A stretch of DNA of 64,000 bases, from contig NZ_NHSJ01000121.1 in the NCBI RefSeq assembly GCF_002937075.1, positions 18,858 through 82,857 on the forward strand. The letters are read 5' to 3'. The notes under the pieces are model-generated. The model searched no databases and had not been told where the DNA came from. It saw only the letters and a list, made by a program, of their open reading frames with translations. A program made the translations under genes and the position numbers. This document shows positions 49,858-58,376 of the stretch, piece after piece. How positions within the stretch are numbered: position 1 is the stretch's first letter; every line of letters starts with the position of its first letter. This DNA comes from Rhodoblastus sphagnicola. GTDB lineage: Bacteria; Pseudomonadota; Alphaproteobacteria; Rhizobiales; Beijerinckiaceae.

Positions 49858-50427
49858 TCAGTCCTTGGCGCGCTCGACGTAAGTATTGTCCTCGGTGAGG
49901 ACGACGATGCGGGTGCCGACGCCGATATGCGGCGGGACCATGACGCGCAGGCCATTGTCCATTTTCGCGGGCTTGTAGGACGAGGACGCGGTCTGGCCCT
50001 TGGTCACCGGTTCGGTGTCGATCACTTCCAGCGTCACGCGCGCGGGCAACTGAATGCCAACCGCGACGCCATTGAACAGCGACAGGATGCATTTCATGCC
50101 TTCCTGCAGATAGGCGGCCTGTGTGCCGAGCACGTCCTTGGACACGATGACCTGCTCGTAATTGTCGTCGTTCATGAAGGTGAAGCCGTCGCCGTCCGCA
50201 TAGAGATACGAATAGTTCATGTCCTCGACATGGGCGCGCTCGACCTGCTCGGTGGTCTTGTAGCGCACGGAGGTCTTGTTGCCATCGGACAGGCGGCGCA
50301 TGTCGATCTGCGTCGTCGGCGTGCCCTTGCCCGGGAAAAAGCTTTCGGCGCTCAGCACGACATAGAGGTTGCCGTCCTCGTGCTCGATGATATTACCCTT
50401 GCGGACATTGCTGGCGATGATCCTCAC
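49858..50427 (-). CDS. efp: Elongation factor P
   Basis: A 189-residue tRNA-shaped translation factor that rescues ribosomes stalled at polyproline. Domain 1 carries the modification loop [11 protein letters not shown] with lysine 34 at its tip; RVKS-like and [13 protein letters not shown] segments mark the OB domains. GTG 50427 (AAGGAAG upstream) is the family start; the open frame upstream to 50544 is not conserved. It diverges from epmA-epmB, which encode the enzymes that attach beta-lysine to K34. Confidence 0.97.
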   Translation of the reverse strand: MRIIASNVRKGNIIEHEDGNLYVVLSAESFFPGKGTPTTQIDMRRLSDGNKTSVRYKTTEQVERAHVEDMNYSYLYADGDGFTFMNDDNYEQVIVSKDVLGTQAAYLQEGMKCILSLFNGVAVGIQLPARVTLEVIDTEPVTKGQTASSSYKPAKMDNGLRVMVPPHIGVGTRIVVLTEDNTYVERAKD

Positions 50428-50574
50428 GGTGCGACTTCCTTGGCGAGCGACGGCGGGCCTGCGGTTGATGGAACGGGCCGTCGGGTCTATGGACCTTTTG
50501 AAAAGAGCGGCGTCACCTATACTCATCCCGCGTCGCAAAGCCAATCATTTGTCGCAAAACGCGAGGTTTCCCGC

Positions 50575-51606
50575 ATGCGCCGGCAGAATCCTTTCTGGGG
50601 CGAAGATTACCACGCCGGCCGCCGTCCGCGACTGTTGAATAGGGCGCGCATCGTCGCGGCGCTGCGCGCCTTTTTCGCCACGCGCGATTTCGTCGAGATC
50701 GAACCGTCCGCGCTTCAGGTCTCGCCCGGCAACGAAACCCATATCGCTGGCTTCGCGACGCAGTTTTCCGCGCCCGGCGGGGTGTCGCAAGAGCTTTTCC
50801 TGCATTCTTCGCCGGAATTCGACTGCAAGAAATTGCTGGCGGCCGGCGAACCCCGGATTTTTGCGCTGGCCCATGTGTTCCGCAACGGCGAGCGCACAAA
50901 ACTGCACCATCCCGAATTCACCATGCTGGAATGGTATCGCGCCGGGGCCAACTATCGAGACCTGATCGCCGATTGCGCCGAGGTTTTGGCGACCGCGGCC
51001 GACGCTGCGGGCGTAAAGGAGTTTTCGTTTGGCGGCAAAAGTCTCGATCCCTTCGCCGCGCCAGAAGCGCTTTCGGTGACGGAAGCGTTCGCGCGTTACG
51101 CCGGGATCGATCTCGTCGCGGTGCTCGAGGATCGCGACGCCTTCGCCGCCGAAGCGCTTGGCCTGGGCTTGCGCGTCACGCCGGACGATCACTGGTCCGA
51201 TCTGTTCAGCAAGGTGGTTTCGGAAAAAATCGAGCCGCGTCTCGGCGAGGGGCGCGCGACCGTCCTGATTGATTATCCCGCGAGCGAGGCGGCGCTGGCG
51301 CGACGCAAGCCGGGGGATCCCCGGTTCGCGGAGCGGTTCGAGCTTTATGGCTGTGGCGTCGAATTGGCCAACGCCTTTGGCGAATTGACCGACGCCGCCG
51401 AACAACGCCGCCGCTTCGCCGCCGACATGGATGAACGCCGCCGCATTTACGGAGAAGCCTATCCGCTCGACGAGGATTTTCTTCAGGCTCTGGCGTTCAT
51501 GCCGCCGGCGAGCGGCATCGCGCTGGGCCTCGACAGGCTGGTCATGCTGGCGACGGGGGCCGAGACCATCGACCAGGTGATATGGGCGCCGGTGGCGAAG
51601 GCATGA
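50575..51606 (+). CDS. epmA: Elongation factor P-(R)-beta-lysine ligase
   Basis: A 343-residue paralogue of class II lysyl-tRNA synthetase lacking the anticodon-binding domain. It opens with NPFWGEDYHAGRRPRLLNRARI. FVEIEPSALQVSPGNETHI is the first class II motif, HVFRNGERTKLHHPEFTMLEWY the second, and GIALGLDRLVMLATGA the third. It activates (R)-beta-lysine and joins it to EF-P Lys34. ATG 50575 follows GAGG by 9 nt. A TATACT -10-like hexamer lies about 55 bp upstream. The stop overlaps epmB by 4 nt. Confidence 0.94.
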   Translation: MRRQNPFWGEDYHAGRRPRLLNRARIVAALRAFFATRDFVEIEPSALQVSPGNETHIAGFATQFSAPGGVSQELFLHSSPEFDCKKLLAAGEPRIFALAHVFRNGERTKLHHPEFTMLEWYRAGANYRDLIADCAEVLATAADAAGVKEFSFGGKSLDPFAAPEALSVTEAFARYAGIDLVAVLEDRDAFAAEALGLGLRVTPDDHWSDLFSKVVSEKIEPRLGEGRATVLIDYPASEAALARRKPGDPRFAERFELYGCGVELANAFGELTDAAEQRRRFAADMDERRRIYGEAYPLDEDFLQALAFMPPASGIALGLDRLVMLATGAETIDQVIWAPVAKA

Positions 51607-52679
51607 CCATACCCCCGTCCGACAGGACGATGACGGCCATTGAGGAACTGATCGCCGCCGGTCTGGTCGAAAGCGGCGCGGCGGCGGCGCTGACCGAGGT
51701 CGCGGCGCGTTACAGCGTCGCCGTGCCGGCGTCGGTCGCGCGATTGATTTCGCATCCCGACGATCCGATCGGCCGACAGTTCTTGCCGCGCGCGGCGGAG
51801 TTGCTGCTTTTGCCGGAGGAGAACGGCGATCCCATCGGCGATGGCGCCCACGAGGCTGTCAGGGGTTTGATCCATCGTTATCCCGACCGCGCTCTGCTCA
51901 AGATCACCAGCGTCTGTCCGGTCTATTGCCGCTTCTGCTTTCGCCGGGCCAGCGTCGGCGCGGGAACGGAAGGCGTGCTCGACGACGCGGCGCTCGACGG
52001 GGCCTTCGCCTATCTTGCCGACCACAAGGAAATCTGGGAGGTGATCGTCACGGGCGGCGACCCGCTCGCGGTTTCGCCGCGCCGACTCGCGCAGGTGTCG
52101 CGCCGTCTGGCGGCGCTGCCCCATGTCAAGATCCTGCGGGTTCATTCGCGCGTGCCCGTTCTGGCGCCTGAACGCGTCACGCCGGCTCTGACCGAGGCGC
52201 TGAAAAGCAGCGGCAAGACCGTCTATGTCGCTGTCCACGCCAACCATCCGCGCGAATTGACGGAACGCGCGCGCGCGGCCTGCGCGCGACTCGCCGACGC
52301 CGGTATTGCGCTGGTGAGCCAGAGCGTTCTGCTGCGTGGCGTCAATGATGATGTGGACGTCCTGTCGGCGCTGATGCGCGCCTTCGTGGAAACTCGGATC
52401 AAACCTTATTACCTGCACCACGGCGATCTGGCGCCGGGAACCTCGCACTTTCGGCTATCCCTGGCCGAAGGGCAGGCTCTCGTTCGAGAGCTTCTTGGGC
52501 GACTATCAGGACTCTGCCAGCCGATTTATGTCGTCGATATTCCCGGCGGACATGGCAAGGCCCCCGTTGGTCCCGTTTACGTCTCTCGTCAGGCTCAAGG
52601 CTGGTCGGTCGTGGACTGGCGGGGTATCCGTCATGATTATGTTGATTCGCTCGGGCAAAGCCGGGAGCCGCAGCCTTGA
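51603..52679 (+). CDS. epmB: EF-P lysine 2,3-aminomutase
   Basis: A 358-residue radical SAM, PLP-dependent aminomutase converting lysine to (R)-beta-lysine for EF-P modification. CPVYCRFCFRRASVG carries CX3CX2C, VTGGDPLAVSPRRL follows as in lysine aminomutases, and VVDIPGGHGKAPV carries the PLP lysine. It is short and lacks the C-terminal oligomerisation segment of catabolic lysine 2,3-aminomutases, as expected for YjeK/EpmB. ATG 51603 overlaps the epmA stop (ATGA), so the two modification enzymes are coupled. Confidence 0.93.
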   Translation: MTIPPSDRTMTAIEELIAAGLVESGAAAALTEVAARYSVAVPASVARLISHPDDPIGRQFLPRAAELLLLPEENGDPIGDGAHEAVRGLIHRYPDRALLKITSVCPVYCRFCFRRASVGAGTEGVLDDAALDGAFAYLADHKEIWEVIVTGGDPLAVSPRRLAQVSRRLAALPHVKILRVHSRVPVLAPERVTPALTEALKSSGKTVYVAVHANHPRELTERARAACARLADAGIALVSQSVLLRGVNDDVDVLSALMRAFVETRIKPYYLHHGDLAPGTSHFRLSLAEGQALVRELLGRLSGLCQPIYVVDIPGGHGKAPVGPVYVSRQAQGWSVVDWRGIRHDYVDSLGQSREPQP

Positions 52680-52698
52680 CGCCAAAAGGATTTCAGCC

Positions 52699-55182
52699 GT
52701 GACTCGATGGCTTGCCGCCCTGTTCCTGATCTTTTCGCTCGTCGTCCCGGCCTTGGCCGGCGAAGCAAGGTCGCCCGCCGCGGCGGGGACCTCGACGACC
52801 GGCGTAGAAGCGCAGCCGGCCCCCAACGCGCCGCCGTCGGACAGGCTCGACGCCGCCAAGGCGGCGTTGGACAAGATCGCGGCCGCCCTTGCCGTCGAAA
52901 CCGTTCCCGACGCCGATCTCGTGAAATTGCGCGGCGATATCGATCCCGTTCTGACGCAGGTGCTTGGCGTGGCGGTCGAGGTCACGCCCAAGCAGGCGGC
53001 GATTAAACTCAGGCTTGAGCAACTCGGCGCGCCGCCGGAAAAGGACGCCAACCCGCAGGCGCCCACAGAGGATCCAAAGGTCACGCAGGACCGCACCGAG
53101 CAACTCAAGCTGCAAGCGACGTTCGACGATCTCGCCAAGCGCGCGAAACTGCTCCAGGTGCAGGCTGAACAAATGGCCGCCCAGATTGGCGACCGGCGGC
53201 GCGCGCTCTTCACCAACTCGGTGTTCCAGGGCGGCCAAAGCATTGTCTCGCCGGCGCTGTGGCTTGACGTGGCGCAGGAGGCGCCGCGCGACCTCGCCTC
53301 CACGGCGGAGATCTTCACCGAATTGTTGCGTCAGCTCAAATATGGCTTGACCGGTTCGAAGGCGGCGCTGGCGCTGGCCCTGCTGGCGCTGATCGTCCTC
53401 AGCGCCGTCTGGGCCGTTCTCGCCATCATGCGGGTGCTTCCCAAGGCGAAGCCGCATCGCGAATTGAACGCCCTGCGGGTCAGCTTCGCCGCGCTCTGGA
53501 GCGGGGTCGCCGTCATGATCCCGCCGCTGGGCGCCATCGGCGCCGTGTTCGCGCTTGTGGACTGGCTGGGCGTCTCGGATCCCCAATTGCGGCGCCTCGG
53601 CCTCAACCTCATCGCGGTGATGGTCCGGCTGGCGGTGACGGCGGGCATGATCACGGCGATCCTTGCGCCATTTCGGTCGTTCTGGCGGCCAATTGATCTT
53701 TCCGACCGCGTCGCGCGCCGCCTCGCGCGGCTGATCTTCGTGCTGATGGGCGTCGCCTCCATCGGCAAGGTCGTCGAAGTGCTGGCGGAAACCGTAGGCG
53801 CGTCGCTCCAGGTTTCGGTGGCCGCGCGCGGCCTGTTCGCGCTGCTGGTCGGGCTGATCCTGGCGCGGGGCCTCTATGGGATCATCCTGTCGCCTGACAC
53901 GAAGCCCGAGACCGCCGGACGTCCCTCGAACATCGTCGATGAATCGCCGTTCTGGGCGCCGATCCGATTGCTGGCCTGGCTCGCCACTTTCGCAATTATC
54001 GGGGCGGCGGTGTCGGGCTATGTCGCGCTCTCCGCCTTTCTGGTCACGCAGATGGCCTGGATGGCTTTCGTCGGCGGCGTGCTGTTCCTGCTGCTCAAAC
54101 TGAGCGACGGCGGGATGGAACAGGCGTTCCGCCCGAACTCCCGCATGAGCCGCAGTCTCACCGCGACGATCGGGGTGGGGCGCGAGAGCTTGCAGCAGAT
54201 CGGCGTTCTGCTGTCGGGCCTGACCACGGTTTCCCTGTCCGCCGCGGCGGTCATGCTTGTGCTGTTCCCTTGGGGCGTTCAGTCCCATGACATGATCGGC
54301 GCCGCGCAATCGCTGTTCTTCGGCGTGAAGATTGGCGACGTCACCATTTCGCTTTCGAGCGTCGTGCTGGCTCTGGTCTATTTCGCCGTCGGCTACGGCC
54401 TGACCAGAGCGGTGCGCAACTGGCTGGAAAACCGCTATCTTCCCCTCACCCAGCTCGATCAGGGCTTGCGCGACGCCATTTCCGCGAGCGTCGGCTATCT
54501 CGGCCTCGGCGTGACGCTGGCCCTGGCCTTGAGCTATGTCGGAATCAGCCTCGACAAGCTGGCGCTGGTGGCCGGCGCCCTGTCCGTCGGTATCGGTCTC
54601 GGCTTGCAGGGGGTGGTCGCCAATTTCGTTTCGGGCCTGATCATCATGTGGGAACGGGCCATTCGGGTCGGCGACCTCGTGGTGGTCGGCGGCGAAACAG
54701 GCACGGTTCGGCGCATCAACATCCGCGCGACGGAAATCCAGACCGCCGACCGCGCCACCACCATCGTGCCCAACGGCAACATGATCACCGGCGTGGTGAA
54801 GAATTTCGTGCGCATGGATCGGGTCGGACGCGTGGTGATTCCGGTTCAGGCGACCTGGGACGCCGATCCGGAAAAGGTGCGCGAGATTCTGGTCGACACC
54901 GCCAGGGCGCATGAGGAAGTCGTGGGGTTTCCCTCGCCCTTCGCGTTGTTCGTTCGATTCAGCGCCATGCTGGAGTTCGAGCTTTATTGCTTCGTCGAGG
55001 ATGTCGATCGGGCGGCGCGCGTGAGGAGCGATCTGCATTTCGCCATCTTCCGGGCTTTCGCCGAAGCCGGACTCAAAATGAACCCGCCAACGTCAACCCC
55101 GCTCGACGCCAGTGTGATCGAGCCGCTTTTGCGCGCGCTGGCGCCGCCTCCGCCGCCGGAGCCGAAGGAAAGGGAAAATTAA
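52699..55182 (+). CDS. MscS-family mechanosensitive channel with DUF3772 domain
   Basis: An 827-residue protein. A signal peptide (TRWLAALFLIFSLVVPALAG) is followed by a periplasmic helical DUF3772-type domain (about residues 30-200). About ten membrane helices come next, then the MscS pore and beta domain (GLGLQGVVANFVSGLIIMWERAIRVGD, DRATTIVPNGNMITGVVKNF), then a cytoplasmic vestibule. Such large MscS proteins release solutes on hypo-osmotic shock. GTG 52699 has AAGGA 8 nt upstream and yields a clean signal peptide; earlier ATGs (52633, 52639) lie inside epmB. It begins 19 bp after the epmB stop. Confidence 0.87.
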   Translation: MTRWLAALFLIFSLVVPALAGEARSPAAAGTSTTGVEAQPAPNAPPSDRLDAAKAALDKIAAALAVETVPDADLVKLRGDIDPVLTQVLGVAVEVTPKQAAIKLRLEQLGAPPEKDANPQAPTEDPKVTQDRTEQLKLQATFDDLAKRAKLLQVQAEQMAAQIGDRRRALFTNSVFQGGQSIVSPALWLDVAQEAPRDLASTAEIFTELLRQLKYGLTGSKAALALALLALIVLSAVWAVLAIMRVLPKAKPHRELNALRVSFAALWSGVAVMIPPLGAIGAVFALVDWLGVSDPQLRRLGLNLIAVMVRLAVTAGMITAILAPFRSFWRPIDLSDRVARRLARLIFVLMGVASIGKVVEVLAETVGASLQVSVAARGLFALLVGLILARGLYGIILSPDTKPETAGRPSNIVDESPFWAPIRLLAWLATFAIIGAAVSGYVALSAFLVTQMAWMAFVGGVLFLLLKLSDGGMEQAFRPNSRMSRSLTATIGVGRESLQQIGVLLSGLTTVSLSAAAVMLVLFPWGVQSHDMIGAAQSLFFGVKIGDVTISLSSVVLALVYFAVGYGLTRAVRNWLENRYLPLTQLDQGLRDAISASVGYLGLGVTLALALSYVGISLDKLALVAGALSVGIGLGLQGVVANFVSGLIIMWERAIRVGDLVVVGGETGTVRRINIRATEIQTADRATTIVPNGNMITGVVKNFVRMDRVGRVVIPVQATWDADPEKVREILVDTARAHEEVVGFPSPFALFVRFSAMLEFELYCFVEDVDRAARVRSDLHFAIFRAFAEAGLKMNPPTSTPLDASVIEPLLRALAPPPPPEPKEREN

Positions 55183-55185
55183 CGC

Positions 55186-55722
55186 ATGCAGCGCACAGCC
55201 TTGGACATGATCGCCCGACACATTCTCCCTCTCGCCGCCCTCCTGGCCCTCGCCGGCTGCGCCGCCGAAACCTTTCCCGAGCGGCCCGAGCCCGCGCCGT
55301 CTGCGCCGAGTTTTTACACCTCCATGGCGACGCCGGGCGCCAGGGTCGACGCGCAGGGCGCGGCGGAAATGATCTCGCTTTATCGCGGCAATCACGGACT
55401 GGAGCCTGTGGCTGTCGATTCCGGCCTGATGGAGGAGGCTCGGCGGCAGGCCGAAGCCATGTCATCGGCCGACAAGCTCAGCCATGAGGTGCGGGGCTCG
55501 CTGACCGACCGGCTCAACCGCGCCGGCTACGCCAAATCGAAGGCGGTCGAGAACGTGTCGGCCGGCTATCACACGGTGGCGGAAGCTTTTTCCGGCTGGC
55601 GCGATTCGCCGCCGCACAACGCCAACATGTTGGCCTCCGGCATGAAGCGCATGGGGATCGCCGCCGTCTACAATCCCCGCTCGAAATATCACGTGTTCTG
55701 GGCGCTGGTGATGGCGAATTAG
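55186..55722 (+). CDS. CAP-domain (SCP/PR1-like) lipoprotein
   Basis: A 178-residue secreted lipoprotein. The signal peptide ends in LLALAGC, a lipobox, so the mature protein would be lipid-anchored through Cys. The CAP domain spans about residues 60-178: ISLYRGNHGLEPVAVDSGL, AMSSADKLSHEV, ENVSAGYHTVAEAFSGWRDS, PHNANMLASGMKRMGIA. These match the CAP fold of bacterial YkwD-like proteins. The biochemical role is unclear; some bind lipids or peptidoglycan. It starts 3 bp after the MscS-type gene and is likely co-transcribed. Confidence 0.85.
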   Translation: MQRTALDMIARHILPLAALLALAGCAAETFPERPEPAPSAPSFYTSMATPGARVDAQGAAEMISLYRGNHGLEPVAVDSGLMEEARRQAEAMSSADKLSHEVRGSLTDRLNRAGYAKSKAVENVSAGYHTVAEAFSGWRDSPPHNANMLASGMKRMGIAAVYNPRSKYHVFWALVMAN

Positions 55723-55824
55723 CGCATATCCCGCAAAAAGTGGACGCCGGTTTTGCGAAAAGATCATGCGAAAACAAAGAGCCTAGAGCGCGATGCGTTT
55801 CCGTGGAGGCGCATCGCGCTCTAG
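55723..55824. repeat. Palindromic intergenic element, copy 2 (inverted)
   Basis: A 102-bp element in the opposite orientation to copy 1. CTAG-bounded arms (55783-55802 and 55805-55824) form a 20-bp inverted repeat with two G-T positions, and the shared GGAC-CCGGTTTT hairpin lies at 55730-55770. Its outer CTAG contains the stop codon of the minus-strand hydrolase, and its other end begins directly after the CAP lipoprotein stop. Confidence 0.82.
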
Positions 55825-56729
55825 GGCATCTTGCCGGCCAGGAATTTTTGCACGGGGACGAGCGACGCGGCCGGATCCTCCTCGAACGGAACATGGCCAA
55901 GGTTCGGCAGCCGAACCAGGGTCGCGTGCGGCAAGTCGCGCAAGTAGTCGGTGGCATTGCCGATGGGGATCATGGCGTCCTTCTCGCCCCACAGCAAAAG
56001 CGTCGGAACCTGGATGTGGGCGAGGGTCGGCGCGGGATCGCGCAGCATCACCTGCTCCATCCGCGCCAGAATCGCCTCGCGGACGCCGGGCGCCAACATC
56101 AGGTCGTGATAGCGGGTGAGGGTGGTCTCGCTCAAACCCTCGGGGCGCGCGTAGGCGGCGGCCAGCGTTTCGCGCAACAGGCTGCGCGGCGTGACATAGG
56201 GCAGCGCCCGCATCATCAGCGGCGTTTCCGGCGTCTTGTCATACTCAAACCCCGCGCTGGCGAAGCCGTCCGGGGAGACCAGCACCATGCGGGACACGCG
56301 CCGGGGATGTTGGGCCGCAAAATTCCAGGCGATCCGTCCACCCAGGGAATTGCCGACCAGACTGGCGCGGGCGACGCCAAGCTGATCCATCAGATCGACC
56401 AGAATCTGGATCTCGCGGGCGTCGGTATAATCGCCGGTCGGGTCGGGGCCGGTCAGGCCGAAGCCCGGCAGGTCGAAACGGATGACCCGGTAATGCGCCG
56501 ACAGGCTCGTGGCCCACGGCTCCCAGGTGTCCAGGCTGGAGCCGAAGCCATGCAGCAGGATCACCGCCGGGGCGTCGCGCGGTCCGGTGTCGCGCAGGCG
56601 CAGGCGCACGCCGTCCACCATGCGGTATGCGCCGGGATAGGCGGCCTCCAACTCGGCGCGGGGCTTGTCGGGAGCGTAAAGCACGAGCGAGAGCGCGACG
56701 GTCGCCACGGCCAGAATGGGAGCGATCAT
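55821..56729 (-). CDS. Alpha/beta hydrolase, membrane-anchored
   Basis: A 302-residue alpha/beta hydrolase with an N-terminal hydrophobic anchor (IAPILAVATVALSLVLYA). VILLHGFGSSLDTWEPWA carries the oxyanion HG, RASLVGNSLGGRIAWNFA the nucleophile Ser in GNSLGG, LLWGEKDAMIP the acid and LPNLGHVPFEEDP the catalytic His. The substrate is unknown; esterase, lipase or C-C hydrolase are all possible. ATG 56729 follows AGGA by 6-7 nt. The stop codon lies in the terminal CTAG of the repeat element. Confidence 0.85.
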   Translation of the reverse strand: MIAPILAVATVALSLVLYAPDKPRAELEAAYPGAYRMVDGVRLRLRDTGPRDAPAVILLHGFGSSLDTWEPWATSLSAHYRVIRFDLPGFGLTGPDPTGDYTDAREIQILVDLMDQLGVARASLVGNSLGGRIAWNFAAQHPRRVSRMVLVSPDGFASAGFEYDKTPETPLMMRALPYVTPRSLLRETLAAAYARPEGLSETTLTRYHDLMLAPGVREAILARMEQVMLRDPAPTLAHIQVPTLLLWGEKDAMIPIGNATDYLRDLPHATLVRLPNLGHVPFEEDPAASLVPVQKFLAGKMP

Positions 56730-56959
56730 TGGATCCTGTCCTCGTGCTTTGCCAAAGGCGGCTCGTTTCCTTCCACGCGGTTCGCGCGTCGGCGGTGGGC
56801 CGCCGCAGTCTGAAGAGTAAATGTTGAGCAGGGCTGGTTGGTCAAGGTCCAGGTGTTTTGCAACGCCGGTTGGACTGCTTGTTTTGGCGACGACTGGGAG
56901 AGCGGCCATGGCGCGGCCAAAAGTGAAAATGCGAGAAGCACAACATCTTGTTCACCATA

Positions 56960-56975
56960 TGTTTCACGTGAAACG
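56960..56975. promoter_or_regulatory. parS-like ParB binding site
   Basis: TGTTTCACGTGAAACG matches the bacterial parS consensus at 15 of 16 positions, with the inner 14 bp a perfect palindrome. It lies in non-coding DNA, as expected of a centromere site near the replication origin. No other close match was noticed. Confidence 0.65.
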
Positions 56976-57436
56976 CCGGCGAGGCGTTAGAGTGCTGTAA
57001 GGGTGTGAAACTGAACGACAATCCAACAGCGCGACGAAATGGGAGCGCCCCGCCTTCGCTGCGACGGGCCACGGATGTCGTACGCAACCATCTGGTTGCG
57101 TGAGCTAAAATCGAATGTTTTTTGCAGGAATTTGAACGAAATTCGCGAAGATCGACGGCGTTTCACGCTGTTTCGGACAGATTCATTGCAATCGAAGGTA
57201 GAGAATTCAGCAAGAGTGACGGCTTGATGATGTGTCGCGTGCGGTCGAAACCAGCGTGCAGGCGGCGGCGGCTGTATCCAAAGCGGAAATACGAACCTGC
57301 ACCCACACAATCCGCGGCGCCGCATGGTGCGGAGGAGACCTTGGCCACGAAGCCGCTTAGTCCCGGTCAGTCACAGCCGAAATCCGCATTCCTGATTCGA
57401 TGGCCCCGATGGCGGACCGTTGCGTATCAATATGCG
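56976..57436. other. Gene-free stretch between parS and the puc terminator
   Basis: About 460 bp without a recognised gene. It holds a small hairpin (ACGCAACC/GGTTGCGT, 57082-57101) followed after an AT-rich stretch by TTTTTT on the plus strand. Short frames on both strands look like neither genes nor remnants. Confidence 0.4.
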
Positions 57437-57469
57437 AAAACCGGCCGGTATCTATTCGATACCGGCCGG
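57437..57469 (-). terminator. Terminator of the pucBA operon
   Basis: A perfect 12-bp stem CCGGCCGGTATC/GATACCGGCCGG with a 5-nt loop, followed on the minus strand by TTTT. It lies about 110 bp below the pucA stop. Confidence 0.88.
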
Positions 57470-57576
57470 CAATATTCGGCTCACATGCTCGATACACTGA
57501 CTTCAGGCAGCGACGGTGGACTCGCCGCATGCCGATGACAGTGTCACTTCACATGCCAAGCTAAAGCCAAATGGCG

Positions 57577-57762
57577 TCAGCCGACGAACGAGGTCTCGAT
57601 GGCGGCAGCCTTCTTCAGGCCACCCTGCCAGTAGGCCGGGAACCACGTGGTGTGCGAGATCAGCGCGAGATGCACGAGGATCGCGATCACGGTCACGGAG
57701 CCGAGCAACAGCGGGAGGCCAATGCTCGGGTTGACGACGGTCCAGATTTTGCCTTGGTTCAT
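57577..57762 (-). CDS. pucA: LH2 light-harvesting complex alpha polypeptide
   Basis: A 61-residue antenna polypeptide. [19 protein letters not shown] and the helix [19 protein letters not shown] are those of LH2 alpha chains. His31 ligates the B850 bacteriochlorophyll; Tyr44 and Trp45 (WFPAYWQGG) hydrogen-bond it, the pattern of B800-850 rather than B800-820 complexes. The C-terminal AIETSFVG exceeds the short form known from Rhodoblastus acidophilus. It follows pucB after 12 bp, with GAGGAG overlapping the pucB stop as ribosome site. Confidence 0.96.
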   Translation of the reverse strand: MNQGKIWTVVNPSIGLPLLLGSVTVIAILVHLALISHTTWFPAYWQGGLKKAAAIETSFVG

Positions 57763-57774
57763 ATCAGAAACTCC

Positions 57775-57903
57775 TCAATGCAGCCAGGGAGAGAAAGCGA
57801 ACGCGAGAACGTGCGCGAAGATCGCGAGCACGAAGAACACGCGGGTTCCGTCGATGACATGCTTGTGAAGCTCTTCGGATTGCTCCGGGGTAAGAACAGC
57901 CAT
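57775..57903 (-). CDS. pucB: LH2 light-harvesting complex beta polypeptide
   Basis: A 42-residue antenna polypeptide: [20 protein letters not shown], then a membrane helix ending [10 protein letters not shown]. Counting from the residue after Met, His30 ligates B850, and His12 and Arg20 are the conserved B800-pocket residues. AGAGGTGG lies just before the ATG. It is first in the pucBA operon. pucC, pucD and pucE, which accompany puc operons in several species, are absent on either side, so this is probably one of several puc copies in the genome. Confidence 0.95.
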   Translation of the reverse strand: MAVLTPEQSEELHKHVIDGTRVFFVLAIFAHVLAFAFSPWLH

Positions 57904-58032
57904 TTTCCACCTCTCATGATAAACCACTGTTTTTTCGCGTACTAAACTCGCACGCGTTTTATTCGCCCCAGTGGCCGGGCGGCGTAAACTCCAGCGAAAT
58001 CAATTAGATAACTCTATCGTAACGCGGGGTGG

Positions 58033-58073
58033 ACTATGAACTTGACGCTTGAACCTGTCAACTTGATTTGACA
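58033..58073 (-). promoter_or_regulatory. puc promoter with PpsR/CrtJ operator over the -35
   Basis: On the minus strand TGTCAAATCAAGTTGACA (58073-58056) is a perfect TGT-N12-ACA, the PpsR/CrtJ operator, with 8-bp arms. Its last six bases are TTGACA, a consensus -35, followed after exactly 17 bp by CATAGT (58038-58033), a 4/6 -10. Transcription would start near 58026, leaving a leader of about 120 nt before pucB. Confidence 0.75.
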
Positions 58074-58376
58074 GGGCCGCGCACAAATCACGGCTTTCGC
58101 GACTTTTTGCCGCAGCGGCGCGCGCAAGCCGGCGCGGCGCGCCAAAATCCCCCCTCAACGCGAACAATGGCGCGAGCGCGAAAGTGAACGAACAGCGCAA
58201 ACGAACCGCGCATTTGGGCGCCATTCCAGAAGCGCCATGACGCCGCGATCGCCCGCAAGGAGCGAGGAAGGCATAGGCCCGCGGCAAGTCTGGCGGCGGT
58301 TCGTCAATCTCGACATTCCCCGCCAGTTGCTTTTCGATCCCGGACAGGACCGATGGCGTCCAAGGTCCACTCTCCA
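58074..58376. other. Gene-free stretch between the puc promoter and the chemoreceptor
   Basis: About 300 bp without a supported gene. A 50-codon plus-strand frame (58238-58390) and a 125-codon minus-strand frame exist, but neither has a ribosome site or recognisable family sequence. No terminator for the chemoreceptor was seen. Confidence 0.35.

Noticed and set aside
52693..55038. A 781-codon minus-strand frame opposite the MscS-type channel
   Set aside because: Arg/His/Asp-rich shadow of a well-supported gene with intact MscS motifs and signal peptide.
57122..57538. A 138-codon plus-strand frame across the puc terminator
   Set aside because: Composition is unlike neighbouring proteins, and the frame reads through a 12-bp terminator stem.
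57636..57651. ACCACGTGGT-containing stretch as a second parS site
   Set aside because: It lies in pucA coding sequence and loses the conserved GTTTC/GAAAC arms.
58042..58061. TTGAC-N10-GTCAA as a second operator or FNR site
   Set aside because: Spacing fits neither PpsR (TGT-N12-ACA) nor FNR (TTGAT-N4-ATCAA); it is probably a by-product of the true palindrome.
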